A stretch of DNA of 64,000 nt from Mycolicibacterium hassiacum DSM 44199 (GCF_900603025.1 NZ_LR026975.1:2356001-2420000); one strand, 5' to 3'. Shown: positions 12,724-21,804, counted from the stretch's first letter. The notes: generated by a model from the sequence alone, not told the origin. Translations and numbers: made by a program.

Positions 12724-13563
12724 CTAGCTCTGGGGCTGGGTGACGAAGTCGATCAGCTCCTCGACCCGGCCGATCAGCGCGGGTTCGAGGTCCTTCCAGT
12801 CCCGCACCCGGCCGCGGATGCGCTGCCAGGCGCGGGCGATGTCGGCCTGCCCGTCGGCCGGCCAGCCCAGCGCCCGGCACACCCCGGTCTTCCAGTCCAC
12901 CCCGCGGGGCACGGTCGGCCACTGCGCGATGCCGAGGCGCTCGGGTTTGACGGCCTGCCAGATGTCGATGAACGGGTGGCCGACCACCAGCGTGTGTCCC
13001 CGCCCGACACCGCTGGTCATCACCTGCTCGGCGATCCGGGCCTCCTTCGAGCCCGCCACCAGGTGGTCGACCAGTACCCCGAGGCGCCGCCCCGGGCCGG
13101 GCCGGAACTCCTCGACGATCGCCGGGAGATCGTCGATGCCGCCGAGGTATTCGACCACTACACCCTCGACGCGCAGGTCGTCGCCCCAGACCTGCTCGAC
13201 CAGTTCGGCGTCGTGGCGGCCCTCGACGTAGATGCGGCTGGGCAGCGCGACCCGGGCGCGGGCCCCGTGCACCGCGACCGAGCCCGAGGCGGTGCGGGTC
13301 GGCGCCTTGGGGGCCGGGCGCTTCGGGGCGGTGAGGATCACCGGTTTGCCGTCGACGAGATAACCCGGACCGACCGGGAACGGCTTGCGCCGGCCGTGCC
13401 GGTCCTCGAGTTCCATCCGCCCGTACTCGACCCGCACCACCGCGCCGACGAACCCGGTCTGGGCGTCCTCGACCACCATGCCGATCTCGATCGGCATCTC
13501 CACCGACCGGACCTTGCGGTGCGGGTTGGACGCGAGCACATCGGAGCCATAGCGATCAGCCAC
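12724..13563 (-). CDS. DUF3097 family protein
   Basis: A 279-residue actinobacterial protein of unknown function. It begins MADRYGSDVLASNPHRKVRSVE, followed by a segment that looks like a small beta domain (EDAQTGFVGAVVRVEYGRME). A conserved C-terminal region reads RIYVEGRHDAELVEQVWGDDL, GGIDDLPAIV, VLVDHLVAGSKEARIA and VVGHPFIDIWQAVKPERLG. The YVEGRHDAE and VLVDH blocks resemble a Toprim-like acidic core (inference, not proven). Start is GTG at 13563, 14 bases from the divergent region of the next plus-strand gene. No signal peptide or membrane segment. Confidence 0.85.
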   Translation of the reverse strand: MADRYGSDVLASNPHRKVRSVEMPIEIGMVVEDAQTGFVGAVVRVEYGRMELEDRHGRRKPFPVGPGYLVDGKPVILTAPKRPAPKAPTRTASGSVAVHGARARVALPSRIYVEGRHDAELVEQVWGDDLRVEGVVVEYLGGIDDLPAIVEEFRPGPGRRLGVLVDHLVAGSKEARIAEQVMTSGVGRGHTLVVGHPFIDIWQAVKPERLGIAQWPTVPRGVDWKTGVCRALGWPADGQADIARAWQRIRGRVRDWKDLEPALIGRVEELIDFVTQPQS

Positions 13564-13670
13564 CGGGCGATCGTAGGGTGAGGATCGCGCGGTTCCCGGG
13601 CGACACGACCGAAAGGGTTACGGCGCACCCGCTGTTGGCGGCGCGCCGGCCGGGGGCCAGGATCGTCGGC

Positions 13671-14462
13671 ATGACCGACTTGTCCCGCTACGGACCGTGG
13701 GCGGTGATCGCCGGCGGCTCCGAAGGCGTGGGCGCGGAGTTCGCCCGTCTCCTCGCCACCGCCGGTATCCACCTGGTGCTCATCGCGCGCAAACCCGAAC
13801 CGCTCGAGGCGACCGCGGCCGCCTGCCGCGAGCTCGGTGTGCAGGTCCGCACCCTGGCGGTCGATCTGGTGGCCGCCGACGCGGCGGCGCGGGTGGCCGA
13901 GGCGACCGCCGACCTCGAGGTCGGGCTGTTGATCTACAACGCCGGCGCCAACACCTGCAGCGCCCGTTTCCTGGACGCCGAACTGGCCGACTTCCAGCGG
14001 GTGATCGACCTGAACATCACCACGATGATGGCGCTGGTGCAGCACTTCGCGCGGCCGATGCGGGACCGCCGCCGGGGCGGGATCCTGCTGGTCGGCTCGA
14101 CGGCGGGCTACCTGGGCTCGGAGCGGCACACCGTCTACGGCGGGGTGAAGGCGTTCGGGCGGATCTTCGCCGAGGGCCTGTGGCTGGAGCTGCGCGACTA
14201 CGACGTCCACGTGCTCGAGTTGGTGCTCGGCGTCACCCGCACCCCGGCGATGCAGCGGGTGGGCCTCAACTTCGACGTGCCGGGCCTGCGGGTCGCCGAA
14301 CCCGCCGATGTGGCCCGGGAAGGGCTGCAACAGCTTCCGCACGGCCCGGTGCACATCGCCGGCGGCAACGCCGAGGACGTGGCGCGCCGCAACGGTCCGG
14401 ACCGCGCCCGGGTGGTGCTCGGGGCGCACCGGTTCATGCAACGGCTGGTGGGCGAGCGCTGA
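13671..14462 (+). CDS. Short-chain dehydrogenase/reductase
   Basis: A 263-residue classical-type SDR. The cofactor loop reads IAGGSEGVGAEFARLLA (a GGxxGxG variant of TGxxxGxG), followed by the IYNAGAN motif. A catalytic serine lies in LLVGSTAGYLG and the Tyr-Lys pair in YGGVKAF. Arg in LIARKPE after the second strand suggests NADP preference. Start MTDLSRYGPWAV at 13671 is favoured over an ATG 93 bases upstream whose translation is unlike the family. Substrate unknown; mycobacteria carry many such paralogues. A probable terminator follows at 14507-14536. Confidence 0.88.
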   Translation: MTDLSRYGPWAVIAGGSEGVGAEFARLLATAGIHLVLIARKPEPLEATAAACRELGVQVRTLAVDLVAADAAARVAEATADLEVGLLIYNAGANTCSARFLDAELADFQRVIDLNITTMMALVQHFARPMRDRRRGGILLVGSTAGYLGSERHTVYGGVKAFGRIFAEGLWLELRDYDVHVLELVLGVTRTPAMQRVGLNFDVPGLRVAEPADVAREGLQQLPHGPVHIAGGNAEDVARRNGPDRARVVLGAHRFMQRLVGER

Positions 14463-14506
14463 CCGCCGCCGACCCGCGCTATCCGGTTCGCGAGCAGTCA
14501 CAAACA

Positions 14507-14536
14507 CCCCCAAGATCGACCCAGTTCGGGGGTTTT
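14507..14536 (+). terminator. Candidate Rho-independent terminator
   Basis: ACCCCC at 14507-14512 pairs with GGGGGT at 14528-14533 and is followed directly by a T-run (14533-14536). Two more A-T pairs are possible if C14527 bulges. It sits 45 bases after the SDR stop and 30 bases before the next GTG, so it would separate the two plus-strand genes. The stem is short, so the call is tentative. Confidence 0.5.
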
Positions 14537-14565
14537 CACGTCTGTTCGCCGGGGAGAATCCGGGT

Positions 14566-15348
14566 GTGCAGTTCGGACTGACCCCGGACCTGCGGTGGAC
14601 CTGCCGACCCGCCGAGTTGATCGCGGCCGCGGCCACCGCCGGATTCGACGCGGTGAGCGTGCACGCCGACCGGGTCGACCCCGAGACGATCGACGCGTAC
14701 CGCCGCACGGGTCTGCGCTGCCCCGACGTGCTCGCGCTGGTGGTCGACGACGACGAGCGCCGGATACTCACAGCCGCCGAAGAACTCTCCGAACGGGCGC
14801 GGCGGACCGGGGCGGACTGGGTGCTGACCACCTTCACGGTCGTGCCGCCGGAGCGGGTGCTGCGCCGCTGCGCCGCCGCGCTGGACGCGGCCGGGGTGGG
14901 CATGGCGGTCGAGTTCAGCCCGCTCGGGCCGATCGCGACGCTCGCCGACGGGCTGCGGATGCTGAGCATCGCCGGGGGGTCGGCACGCGCCGGGCTGGTC
15001 GTCGATTCCTGGCACTACTGTTTCGGCGCCGGCGCGTTCCGTGACACCGCCGGCGCTGCGGACTCCGCGTTCAGCGCCCTGGCGTCGGTACCGCCGGCCG
15101 ATATCGCCTTCGTGCAGTTCACCGATGCGCTCCCGCCCGAATCGGACCGGCTGCTGCGCGAGACACTGCACCGGCGCGCACTGCCCGGCGAGGGGGTGCT
15201 GGCGCTGGCACGGTTCGCCGGGACACTGCGGGAACGCGGTTTCGACGGTCTGGTCAACGCCGAAGTGCTCAGCGCCGCGCTGCGCGACCTCGCGCCGGCC
15301 GAGCTCGCCCGCCGGCTGTTCGAGTCCACCGTGCGCTACTGGCGCTAG
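14566..15348 (+). CDS. Sugar phosphate isomerase/epimerase-type TIM-barrel protein
   Basis: A 260-residue xylose-isomerase-like TIM barrel (AP endonuclease family 2 fold). It starts VQFGLTPDLRWTCRPAELI and then shows GFDAVSVHADR, GMAVEFSPLGPIATLADGLRML with the metal-site Glu, GLVVDSWHYCFGAG with Asp/His, FVQFTDA, and LPGEGVLALARFAGTLRERGFDG. The last block is typical of the C-terminal E/G-rich loop. GTG at 14566 is preceded by GGGGAG, a good ribosome site. The substrate cannot be predicted. It converges on the metallopeptidase gene with overlapping stops (CTAG). Confidence 0.85.
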   Translation: MQFGLTPDLRWTCRPAELIAAAATAGFDAVSVHADRVDPETIDAYRRTGLRCPDVLALVVDDDERRILTAAEELSERARRTGADWVLTTFTVVPPERVLRRCAAALDAAGVGMAVEFSPLGPIATLADGLRMLSIAGGSARAGLVVDSWHYCFGAGAFRDTAGAADSAFSALASVPPADIAFVQFTDALPPESDRLLRETLHRRALPGEGVLALARFAGTLRERGFDGLVNAEVLSAALRDLAPAELARRLFESTVRYWR

Positions 15349-16370
15349 GACGCCGGCGACACCGCTTCGCGGTCGGCGCCGACCACGGTGTGCACGAACC
15401 GCATCTTCTCCAGCACGGCGGGCGGCAGCACGAACGGGTACAGGTCGTCGTGCCCCATGGACCGGTTGATCATGTTCAGCGCCCACGACAGCGGCAGCCA
15501 CATGTCGATGATCGCGTTGAATGCGCTGGGCCCCAGAGTTTTCCGTTCGAACGTGGCGGCTGCCGGGGCGAGCCCGAAGGCAGCGGCGGTGTCCAGGGTG
15601 TCACGGATGTGCAGATAGTGCGCGAAGGTCTCGGCCCAGTCCTCGGCGGGGTGCATGGTCGCGTACGACGACACGAACCGGTCCTGCCAGCCCGGCGGCG
15701 CTCCCCGGCTGTAGTGCCGGTCCAGCGCGGCCTGGTAGTCGAGGTCGTGATCGCCGAACAGTTCCCGGAACGTCGCCAGATACTCGGGGTTCGGTTCGAC
15801 CAGCGTGAAGTAGTAGAAGTGACCGACCTCGTGGCGGAAGTGGCCCAGCAGGGTCCGATACGGTTCGTCCATCGCGATCCGCAACTGTTCGCGGTGCACG
15901 TCGTCGCCCTCGGCGAGATCGAGGGTGATCACGCCGTTGTGGTGACCGGTGAACACCTTCTGTTCGGCGCTGGACAGCAGGTCGAAACGCAGCCCGTCGG
16001 TGGGCAGGCGCAGTTCGGCGAGTTCGACCAGCAGACGGCGTTTGGCCCGCTCGGCCACCGCGAACGCGGCCAGGGCCGGGGCGTCGTCGTCATTGGGGCG
16101 GGTGCGGGTCATGGCGCACGACGCGCACAACCGCCGGGGCTGCCCGTCGACCTTCTCGACCAGCCAGTTGCATTGGGCCAGATGCAGGTTCGCGCACAGC
16201 TCGTAGCGCGCGGCGTCGACGAAACCGGGCTGGCGACTCTCCTCGGCCGAGCCCAGCACCAGGATCGCCATGTGCTCCAACGAAAAACCCAGATGCCGAT
16301 CGCACGACAGGCACACCGAGTTCTCGAAGGCCAGCCGCTGGCCGCAGTTGGGGCACAGGAAATCACGCAT
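15345..16370 (-). CDS. Putative zinc-binding metallopeptidase with N-terminal zinc ribbon
   Basis: A 341-residue protein (M. tuberculosis Rv2568c type). The N-terminus has two cysteine pairs, CPNCGQ and CLSCDRHLG, and a further CASC near residue 78, forming zinc-ribbon-like elements. The central region holds the HExxH motif, LLGHFRHEVGHFYYF, followed by a downstream Glu in MHPAEDWAETFAHYLHI, which may be the third ligand. The family accompanies transglutaminase-like and permuted ATP-grasp proteins. Its start overlaps the transglutaminase stop by 8 bases, so the three genes behave as one operon. Confidence 0.86.
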   Translation of the reverse strand: MRDFLCPNCGQRLAFENSVCLSCDRHLGFSLEHMAILVLGSAEESRQPGFVDAARYELCANLHLAQCNWLVEKVDGQPRRLCASCAMTRTRPNDDDAPALAAFAVAERAKRRLLVELAELRLPTDGLRFDLLSSAEQKVFTGHHNGVITLDLAEGDDVHREQLRIAMDEPYRTLLGHFRHEVGHFYYFTLVEPNPEYLATFRELFGDHDLDYQAALDRHYSRGAPPGWQDRFVSSYATMHPAEDWAETFAHYLHIRDTLDTAAAFGLAPAAATFERKTLGPSAFNAIIDMWLPLSWALNMINRSMGHDDLYPFVLPPAVLEKMRFVHTVVGADREAVSPAS

Positions 16371-17304
16371 TCGCCGCCTGTCCCTCCTCGGGCGTCACGT
16401 CGACCCCGACCTCGATCTCGCTGTGATCGGAGTTGGTGTAGATGATGCCGCGCAGGGGCGGAATATCGGCGTAGTCGCGGCCGAAACCGACGGTGATGTA
16501 GCGCTCGTCGACCAGCTGGTCGTTGGTGGGGTCGACGCCGAGCCAGCGGTTGCCCGGGGTCCACACCGCCGCCCAGGCGTGTGTCGCGTCGATGCCGACC
16601 ATGCGTTCCTTCCCCGGAGGCGGATCGGTGGCCAGATACCCCGACACGTAGCTGGCCGCCAGCCCGTTGGCGCGCAGGCAGGCGATCAGCAGCCGCGCGA
16701 AGTCCTGACATACCCCCTCGCGCGCGGCCAAAACCTCGCTGACCCGGGTGGACACCGTGGTCGACCCGGACCGGTAGGTGAAGTCGGTGTAGATCCGGTG
16801 CGACAGCTCGCACACCACCTCGATCAGCGGCCGCCCGGGAGTGAAAGTCGGTGCGGCGTAGGCGCGTAACTCGTCGGTGATCTCCGGCGGGTCGAGATCG
16901 AGGGTGAACTCGACGGCCGGCGCGGCGTCCGGGGTGGCGGGGCGGGCCGCCTCCCAGGGGGCGGCGGCCGGCCCGCCGGTGTAGCGCTCCGCCGGTGGCG
17001 GGTCGACCTCGACGACCGAGGCGCTGGTCACCGACAGCGTCCGGTGCGGTTCGGTGACGTGGAAAAAGGAACTGGTGTTGCCGTAGACGTCGCGGCTGGT
17101 GGAGCGGTCCGACGCGGCCGGTTCGATCACCAGCTCGTGCCGCAGGCACCGTTGGCGGGCCGAGTCGCGCGGGGTGAGAAAACCGTGCCCGTAGGAGCTG
17201 GTCACCACGCCGGAATAGCGGTACACGGTGCGATGGGTGACGCGGTAGCGCCGCGACCGGCCGCCGCCGGCCGGCGCCTCGGGCGCGGATCCGTTGACGG
17301 TCAC
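16363..17304 (-). CDS. Transglutaminase-like cysteine protease family protein
   Basis: A 313-residue protein. An N-terminal bacterial transglutaminase-associated beta domain (RYRVTHRTVYRYSGVVTSSY) is followed by the transglutaminase/papain-like core. Catalytic Cys lies in REGVCQDFARLLIACLRANG, His in DATHAWAAVW, and Asp in WLGVDPTND. Such proteins probably act as proteases or amidases rather than cross-linkers. The GTG at 17304 overlaps the upstream ATP-grasp gene as GTGA. The M. tuberculosis homologue is Rv2569c. No signal peptide, so it probably acts in the cytoplasm. Confidence 0.92.
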   Translation of the reverse strand: MTVNGSAPEAPAGGGRSRRYRVTHRTVYRYSGVVTSSYGHGFLTPRDSARQRCLRHELVIEPAASDRSTSRDVYGNTSSFFHVTEPHRTLSVTSASVVEVDPPPAERYTGGPAAAPWEAARPATPDAAPAVEFTLDLDPPEITDELRAYAAPTFTPGRPLIEVVCELSHRIYTDFTYRSGSTTVSTRVSEVLAAREGVCQDFARLLIACLRANGLAASYVSGYLATDPPPGKERMVGIDATHAWAAVWTPGNRWLGVDPTNDQLVDERYITVGFGRDYADIPPLRGIIYTNSDHSEIEVGVDVTPEEGQAANA

Positions 17305-19880
17305 CGCACCACCCGGCGTTCCTCGGGGCCCCACAGCGGTTGGATCTCGCCGGGCAGGGTCAGGTGGGTGGTGGTGATGACCGCGGCCAGATCGCGCAGC
17401 GCGGCGTTGGCGGTCGTCATCAGATCCGCCAGCGCCGGGCGCCGGCCGTCCGCGCCCACCTCGGCCAGCGCGGCCGGTGCGGTGCGGCGCAGCCGGGTGG
17501 CGAGGTCGTCGACCAGCCGCTCGGCGCGCGACGAGCCGGTGGCGCCGGGCAGCGCGCGCAGGTCGGCGCGCAGCCGCTCCAGGGTGAACGCCAGGGATCG
17601 CGGGTTGTCGGCGTCGAACAGCAGCAGTTCGGCGACGGCGGCCACGCTGGTGGTGCCGGGATTGCGGCGCCGGTAGGTGACCGACGACTCGCAGGCCACC
17701 AGCACGGCCTCGATGACGGCGGGTTCGGCGGGGCCCCGGTCGGCCGTCAGCGTGCTGTCCAGCAGCGTGGTGAGCGCGAGCCCGCGTTCGATACGCCGGC
17801 CGATGTCCATCATGGTCCAGCCGATGTCGCGCACCAGCGACTCGTCGGCCACGCCGGCCAGCGCGAGCATGCCGGCGAGCACCAGGTGGGTGGGCAACGC
17901 CAGGGCGGCGACCGTCGGGGCGTCGCCGGCGTGCTGCAGCGCGCGCTCGACGCCGGTGATGACCATCCAGGTGTCGTTGGACATCTGGTCGCGCACCGCG
18001 CGCAGCGCCAGGCCGAGCCCCTCGACCGACTGGGCCAGCGACCCGGGACGGCGGCGGTCGGTGGTCAGCGACCACAGCATGTCCGGCGCGGCGGCGACCA
18101 GCGCGGTGTCGTCGACGTCGCCGCCGTCGGTTCCGGTGATGCGGGTCAGCGCGCGCAACAGCACCGGCACCACCGCGCTGCCGGGGAGGTCGGCGCGGTC
18201 GCCGGGTTCGCGGTGGTATTCGTCGTAGCGTTCCCGCGTCACCGTCAACAGTCGCGCGGCGCCCTCGGCACGTTCGGCGTAGCGGCCGATCCAGAACTGT
18301 TCGGACAGCACCCGCGGCGAGCTGACCTCGCGGGTGGCACTCGGGGTGACCGCGGGCAGTCGCGGTGCCGCCGTTGCCGCCTCGGCCGTGGCCCGGGCCG
18401 CGGTACGGACCCAAACATCCTTGGCAGCAAGTGTTTTCAGCGGATAACCGGCGGCCCCCGGGGCGAGGAGCCCGCCCAGACCACCGACCATCGGCGCGTA
18501 TCCGTCGCGCTGCGCCACGGTGAACAGCCGCATGACGACCGGCGCCGACGACAACCCGCCGGGCGCGAACGCGGTGGGGGCACAGGAGAACTGCGGCAGC
18601 TCCTGGCCCACCCACCGCCACGGCTCGGCCTCGATCCGCGCCGCCAACTCGGCACGCCGGCTCGCGGACAGCTCCGCACCGACGATCGTCTCACCGCCGG
18701 TGACCGACCGGATCAACAACGACGACAGCCGGGCGAGCAGATGCGAGCGTTCGGTGTCGATCCCGCCCCAGTACATCGGCGGGGACGCCAGCAGCGGGCT
18801 CTCCCCCAGCATCCGTTCGCACAGTTCAGGCAGGAACCGTTGCAGCCCCGGACTTTCCAGCACCCCGCTGCCCAGCGTGTTGACGACGGTCACCGCGCCG
18901 CGCCGCAGCACCTCGACCAGCCCGGCCACTCCGAGCCGCGAATCCTGGCGCAGGTCAAGAGGATCGGCGTAGTCGGCGTCGACCCGCCGCAGCACCACGT
19001 CCACCGGCTGCAGCGTGCCCATCGACCGCATCCACAGCCGACCGTCCTGCACCACCAGGTCGGTGCTCTCCACCAGCGGGAAGCCCAGTACCCCGGCCAG
19101 GTGGGCCTGATCGAAGAAGGTCTCGGACTGGCTGCCGGGGCTGAGCACCACCACCACCGGTTCCTCGGCCGAGACCGGGGCGGCGTCGATCAGCGCCAGC
19201 CGCAGCGCCTGGGCCCACAGCGAGACCGGGCGCGGCCCGATGCGCTGGTACAGGTCTGGGTTCGCGTGGGCCACCACCCGCCGGTCGGCCAGCGCGTAGC
19301 CCGCCCCGGAGGGGGCCTGGGTCCAGTCGGCGTGCACCAGGAAACCGCCGTCGGCACCGCGGCTGACGTCGCAGCCGTGCAGGAACAGCTGGTGGCGGCC
19401 CGGCACGGTGATGCCGTGGGCCGCGCGCAGGTATCCGGGGTGGGCGAACACCAGCTGCGCCGGCAGCAGCCCGCTGGTCAGCGTCTCCCGCGGTCCGTAC
19501 AGATCGGTCAGGACGGCGTCGAGCAGCCGGGATCGTTGCAGCAGACCGGTTTCCAGGGTTTCCCAGTCCGCCGCCGAGAGCACCAGCGGCAGCGGATCCA
19601 GATGCCAGGGGCCGGGTTCGTGGGGACGATCGGGGCGGGTGTAGGTGATGCCGTCGTTGTCGACGAGCTCGCGGACCATCGACCGCAGGGCGTCCAGGCC
19701 CCGGCCACCGAGCCGGCCCACCCACTCGGCGAGCTCCCGCCAGGCCGGGCGGACCCGCCCGGCGGCGTCGACGAACTCGTCGTACCCCGCGCCGGGAACG
19801 TCGAACAGCGCCTGTTGGGCCCGGGCGATCCGATACCGGGACAGCAACTCGTCAGGGGCGTTGGCGGGCGGTGATGCCAT
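17301..19880 (-). CDS. Circularly permuted ATP-grasp / alpha-E domain fusion
   Basis: An 859-residue fusion protein (M. tuberculosis Rv2567 type). Residues up to about 480 form a circularly permuted ATP-grasp domain, with HLDPLPLVLSAADWETLETG, FLVHADWTQAPSGAGYAL, VVVLSPGSQSETFFDQAHLAG and SPPMYWGGIDTERSHLLARL. The C-terminal half is the alpha-E helical domain, opening with VLSEQFWIGRYAERAEGAARLL. The family is proposed to ligate amino acids or peptides, with alpha-E and transglutaminase partners in peptide synthesis or turnover; no product is established. ATG 19880 is used; GTG 19883 and TTG 19889 are alternatives. Confidence 0.88.
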   Translation of the reverse strand: MASPPANAPDELLSRYRIARAQQALFDVPGAGYDEFVDAAGRVRPAWRELAEWVGRLGGRGLDALRSMVRELVDNDGITYTRPDRPHEPGPWHLDPLPLVLSAADWETLETGLLQRSRLLDAVLTDLYGPRETLTSGLLPAQLVFAHPGYLRAAHGITVPGRHQLFLHGCDVSRGADGGFLVHADWTQAPSGAGYALADRRVVAHANPDLYQRIGPRPVSLWAQALRLALIDAAPVSAEEPVVVVLSPGSQSETFFDQAHLAGVLGFPLVESTDLVVQDGRLWMRSMGTLQPVDVVLRRVDADYADPLDLRQDSRLGVAGLVEVLRRGAVTVVNTLGSGVLESPGLQRFLPELCERMLGESPLLASPPMYWGGIDTERSHLLARLSSLLIRSVTGGETIVGAELSASRRAELAARIEAEPWRWVGQELPQFSCAPTAFAPGGLSSAPVVMRLFTVAQRDGYAPMVGGLGGLLAPGAAGYPLKTLAAKDVWVRTAARATAEAATAAPRLPAVTPSATREVSSPRVLSEQFWIGRYAERAEGAARLLTVTRERYDEYHREPGDRADLPGSAVVPVLLRALTRITGTDGGDVDDTALVAAAPDMLWSLTTDRRRPGSLAQSVEGLGLALRAVRDQMSNDTWMVITGVERALQHAGDAPTVAALALPTHLVLAGMLALAGVADESLVRDIGWTMMDIGRRIERGLALTTLLDSTLTADRGPAEPAVIEAVLVACESSVTYRRRNPGTTSVAAVAELLLFDADNPRSLAFTLERLRADLRALPGATGSSRAERLVDDLATRLRRTAPAALAEVGADGRRPALADLMTTANAALRDLAAVITTTHLTLPGEIQPLWGPEERRVVR

Positions 19881-19997
19881 CACACCCAAACGGTCACGGC
19901 GAACCGATCGCCATACGCCGACGAGCTACCCACGGCACGATCCCACCACACGGGCGGGCGGAATGCACTCCCGCTTTCCTGTGAGTTGGCTCGCCGG

Positions 19998-20522
19998 TCA
20001 GCGATCCGTCCCGCCGCGTTTGGCGCGGGCCCGGGATCCCCCACCGCCGGATTCCGGCCGCACCAACCGGACCTGCAGTTCGTCGGGAGGCACCGGGTGG
20101 CCGTGGGCGCAGCGCAGTTCCACGCTCGCCTCGGCCCCGCAGCCGGCGTGGGTGAGCCGTAGCGGCAGATCCGCGGCCAGGTGTTTGCGGCCCCATTCGA
20201 ACATCGCCCACACCACCGGCATGAAGTCGATCCCGGCCTGGGTCAGTACGTACTCGTCGCGGCTGCGCTGGCCGGGTTCGCGATAGGGCCGACGCTCCAG
20301 CAGGCCGGCCTCCACCAGATCGGCCAGCCGCGCGGCCGCGGCCGCCTTGGTCACCCCCACACGGCGCCAGAAGTCTTCGAACCGGGTGGTTCCGTAGTAG
20401 GCCTCGCGCATGATCAGCATCGCCGACTTGGTGCCGACCAACGCCATCGTCTTCTCGATCGGGCATCGGCCCACCGGTGACCAGGCGCTGCGGTCGGCCA
20501 ACCGCTCCTCGAGAACTGTCAT
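19998..20522 (-). CDS. HxlR family winged-helix transcriptional regulator
   Basis: A 174-residue regulator with the HxlR winged helix: CPIEKTMALVGTKSAMLIMREAYYG, the recognition region GVTKAAAAARLADLVEAG, and the wing RRPYREPGQRSRDEYVLT. The C-terminal tail adds two cysteines (THAGCGAEAS, LRCAHGH) and a Ser/Gly-rich basic end. ATG at 20522 is preferred; a GTG at 20531 is possible. It is divergent from the broken thiolase gene, with an inverted repeat between them, and probably controls that promoter and its own. The effector is unknown. Confidence 0.88.
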   Translation of the reverse strand: MTVLEERLADRSAWSPVGRCPIEKTMALVGTKSAMLIMREAYYGTTRFEDFWRRVGVTKAAAAARLADLVEAGLLERRPYREPGQRSRDEYVLTQAGIDFMPVVWAMFEWGRKHLAADLPLRLTHAGCGAEASVELRCAHGHPVPPDELQVRLVRPESGGGGSRARAKRGGTDR

Positions 20523-20556
20523 GCACCTCACCCCATTTCTGAGTTGTTCAGAGTAT

Positions 20557-20577
20557 ACCCAGGTGGTATAGCTGGGT
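20557..20577. promoter_or_regulatory. Inverted repeat in the HxlR-thiolase divergent promoter
   Basis: ACCCAG at 20557-20562 and CTGGGT at 20572-20577 form a perfect 6-bp inverted repeat with a 9-base spacer. The flanks also give an imperfect direct repeat (TATACCCAGG then TATAGCTGGG). It is centred between the two divergent genes, 35 bases from the HxlR ATG and 32 from the thiolase ATG, where a dimeric regulator would act on both. AGGGAGG at 20597-20603 is the thiolase ribosome site. Confidence 0.5.
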
Positions 20578-20608
20578 TTAGTAGATAGAACTCAGCAGGG
20601 AGGCGGCG

Positions 20609-21804
20609 ATGAGCGGATACGCGGGCCGTGACGCGGTGATCGTGGAGGCGGTACGCACCCCGATCGGCAAGGGCAGACCCGGCGGCGGCCTGCACCAGGT
20701 GCTGCCCGTCGACCTGCTGGCGCACACCCTCACCGAGCTGGTGCACCGCAGCGGCGTCGACCCCACCACGGTCGACGACGTCATCGCCGGCGCGGTCACC
20801 CAGGTCGGCGACCAGGCCGTCAACATCGCCCGCAACGCCTGGCTGGCGGCCGGGTTCCCGGAAACGGTGCCGGCCACCACCGTCGACCGCCAGTGCGGCA
20901 GCAGCCAGCAGGCGATCGCCTTCGCCGCCCAGGGCGTGCTCGCCGGCGCCTACGACCTGGTCATCGCCGCCGGGGTGGAGTCGATGTCGCGGGTACCGAT
21001 GGGATCGAGCGTGCTCGCCGGCAGCGATCCGTTCGGCGCGGTGGCGCAGCGCTATCCGGACGGGCTGGTGCCGCAGGGCGTCAGCGCCGAACTCATCGCG
21101 GCCCGCTGGGGGCTGTCCCGCCGCCGGCTCGACGAGTTCTCCGCGGCCAGCCACGAGAAGGCCGCGCAGGCGACCAAGGAGGGCCGGTTCGGCCCGAGCT
21201 GGCCCCGGTCGCCGGGCTGGACCACGACGAGATCATCCGTCCCTGAACCACCGCCGAGACGCTGGCGGCGCTGCGGCCGGCGTTCTACGACCCCGGCTAC
21301 GAGAAGCGCTTCCCGCAGATCGGCTGGCACATCACCGCGGGCAACTCCTCGCCGCTGTCCGACGGCGCCGTGGCGGTGCTGATCACCACCGGCGACACCG
21401 CACGCCGGCTGGGGCTGCGCCCGCGGGCGCGCATCCACACCACCGCGGTGGTGGGCTCCGACCCGCTGTACATGCTCACCGGCGTCATCCCGGCCACCGC
21501 CAAGGTGCTCGACCGGGCCGGGCTCGGCCTCGCCGACATCGACCTGTTCGAGGTCAACGAGGCGTTCGCGCCGGTGGTGCTGGCGTGGGCACAGGACGTG
21601 GGCGGCGATGACGCCCCCGGGCTGCTGGCCCGCACGAACGTCAACGGCGGCGCGATCGCGATCGGCCACCCGCTGGGCGCGTCCGGCGCCCAGCTGATGA
21701 CGACGCTGGTCAACGCGCTCGAACAGCGCGGCGGGCGGTACGGGCTGCAGGTGATGTGCGAGGGCGGCGGCATGGCCAACGCGACCATCGTCGAGCGACT
21801 CTGA
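20609..21804 (+). pseudogene. Acetyl-CoA acyltransferase (thiolase), frameshift plus in-frame stop
   Basis: The 5' part encodes a good thiolase N-terminus: AVIVEAVRTPIGKG, nucleophile Cys in VDRQCGSSQQAIAFAAQGV, and GGVESMSRVPMG-like AAGVESMSRVPMG. After EGRFG near 21195 the reading frame slips by one base. The downstream frame then continues ELAPVAGLDHDEIIRP, meets TGA at 21244-21246, and resumes TTAETLAALRPAFYDPGYEK. The C-terminus is intact: VNEAFAPVV, NVNGGAIAIGHPLGASGAQ and the second catalytic Cys in VMCEGGGMANA. Two independent lesions argue for decay, although both lie within 60 bases and could reflect one bad stretch of sequence. Confidence 0.85.

Noticed and set aside
17340..19874. 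An 844-codon plus-strand frame opposite the ATP-grasp/alpha-E gene
   Set aside because: Repetitive Gln/Arg/His-rich translation without motifs; the minus strand encodes a recognisable family.
21240..21250. TGA as selenocysteine codon in the thiolase
   Set aside because: The position is not catalytic, a frameshift also occurs 50 bases upstream, and no SECIS-like hairpin was seen after it.
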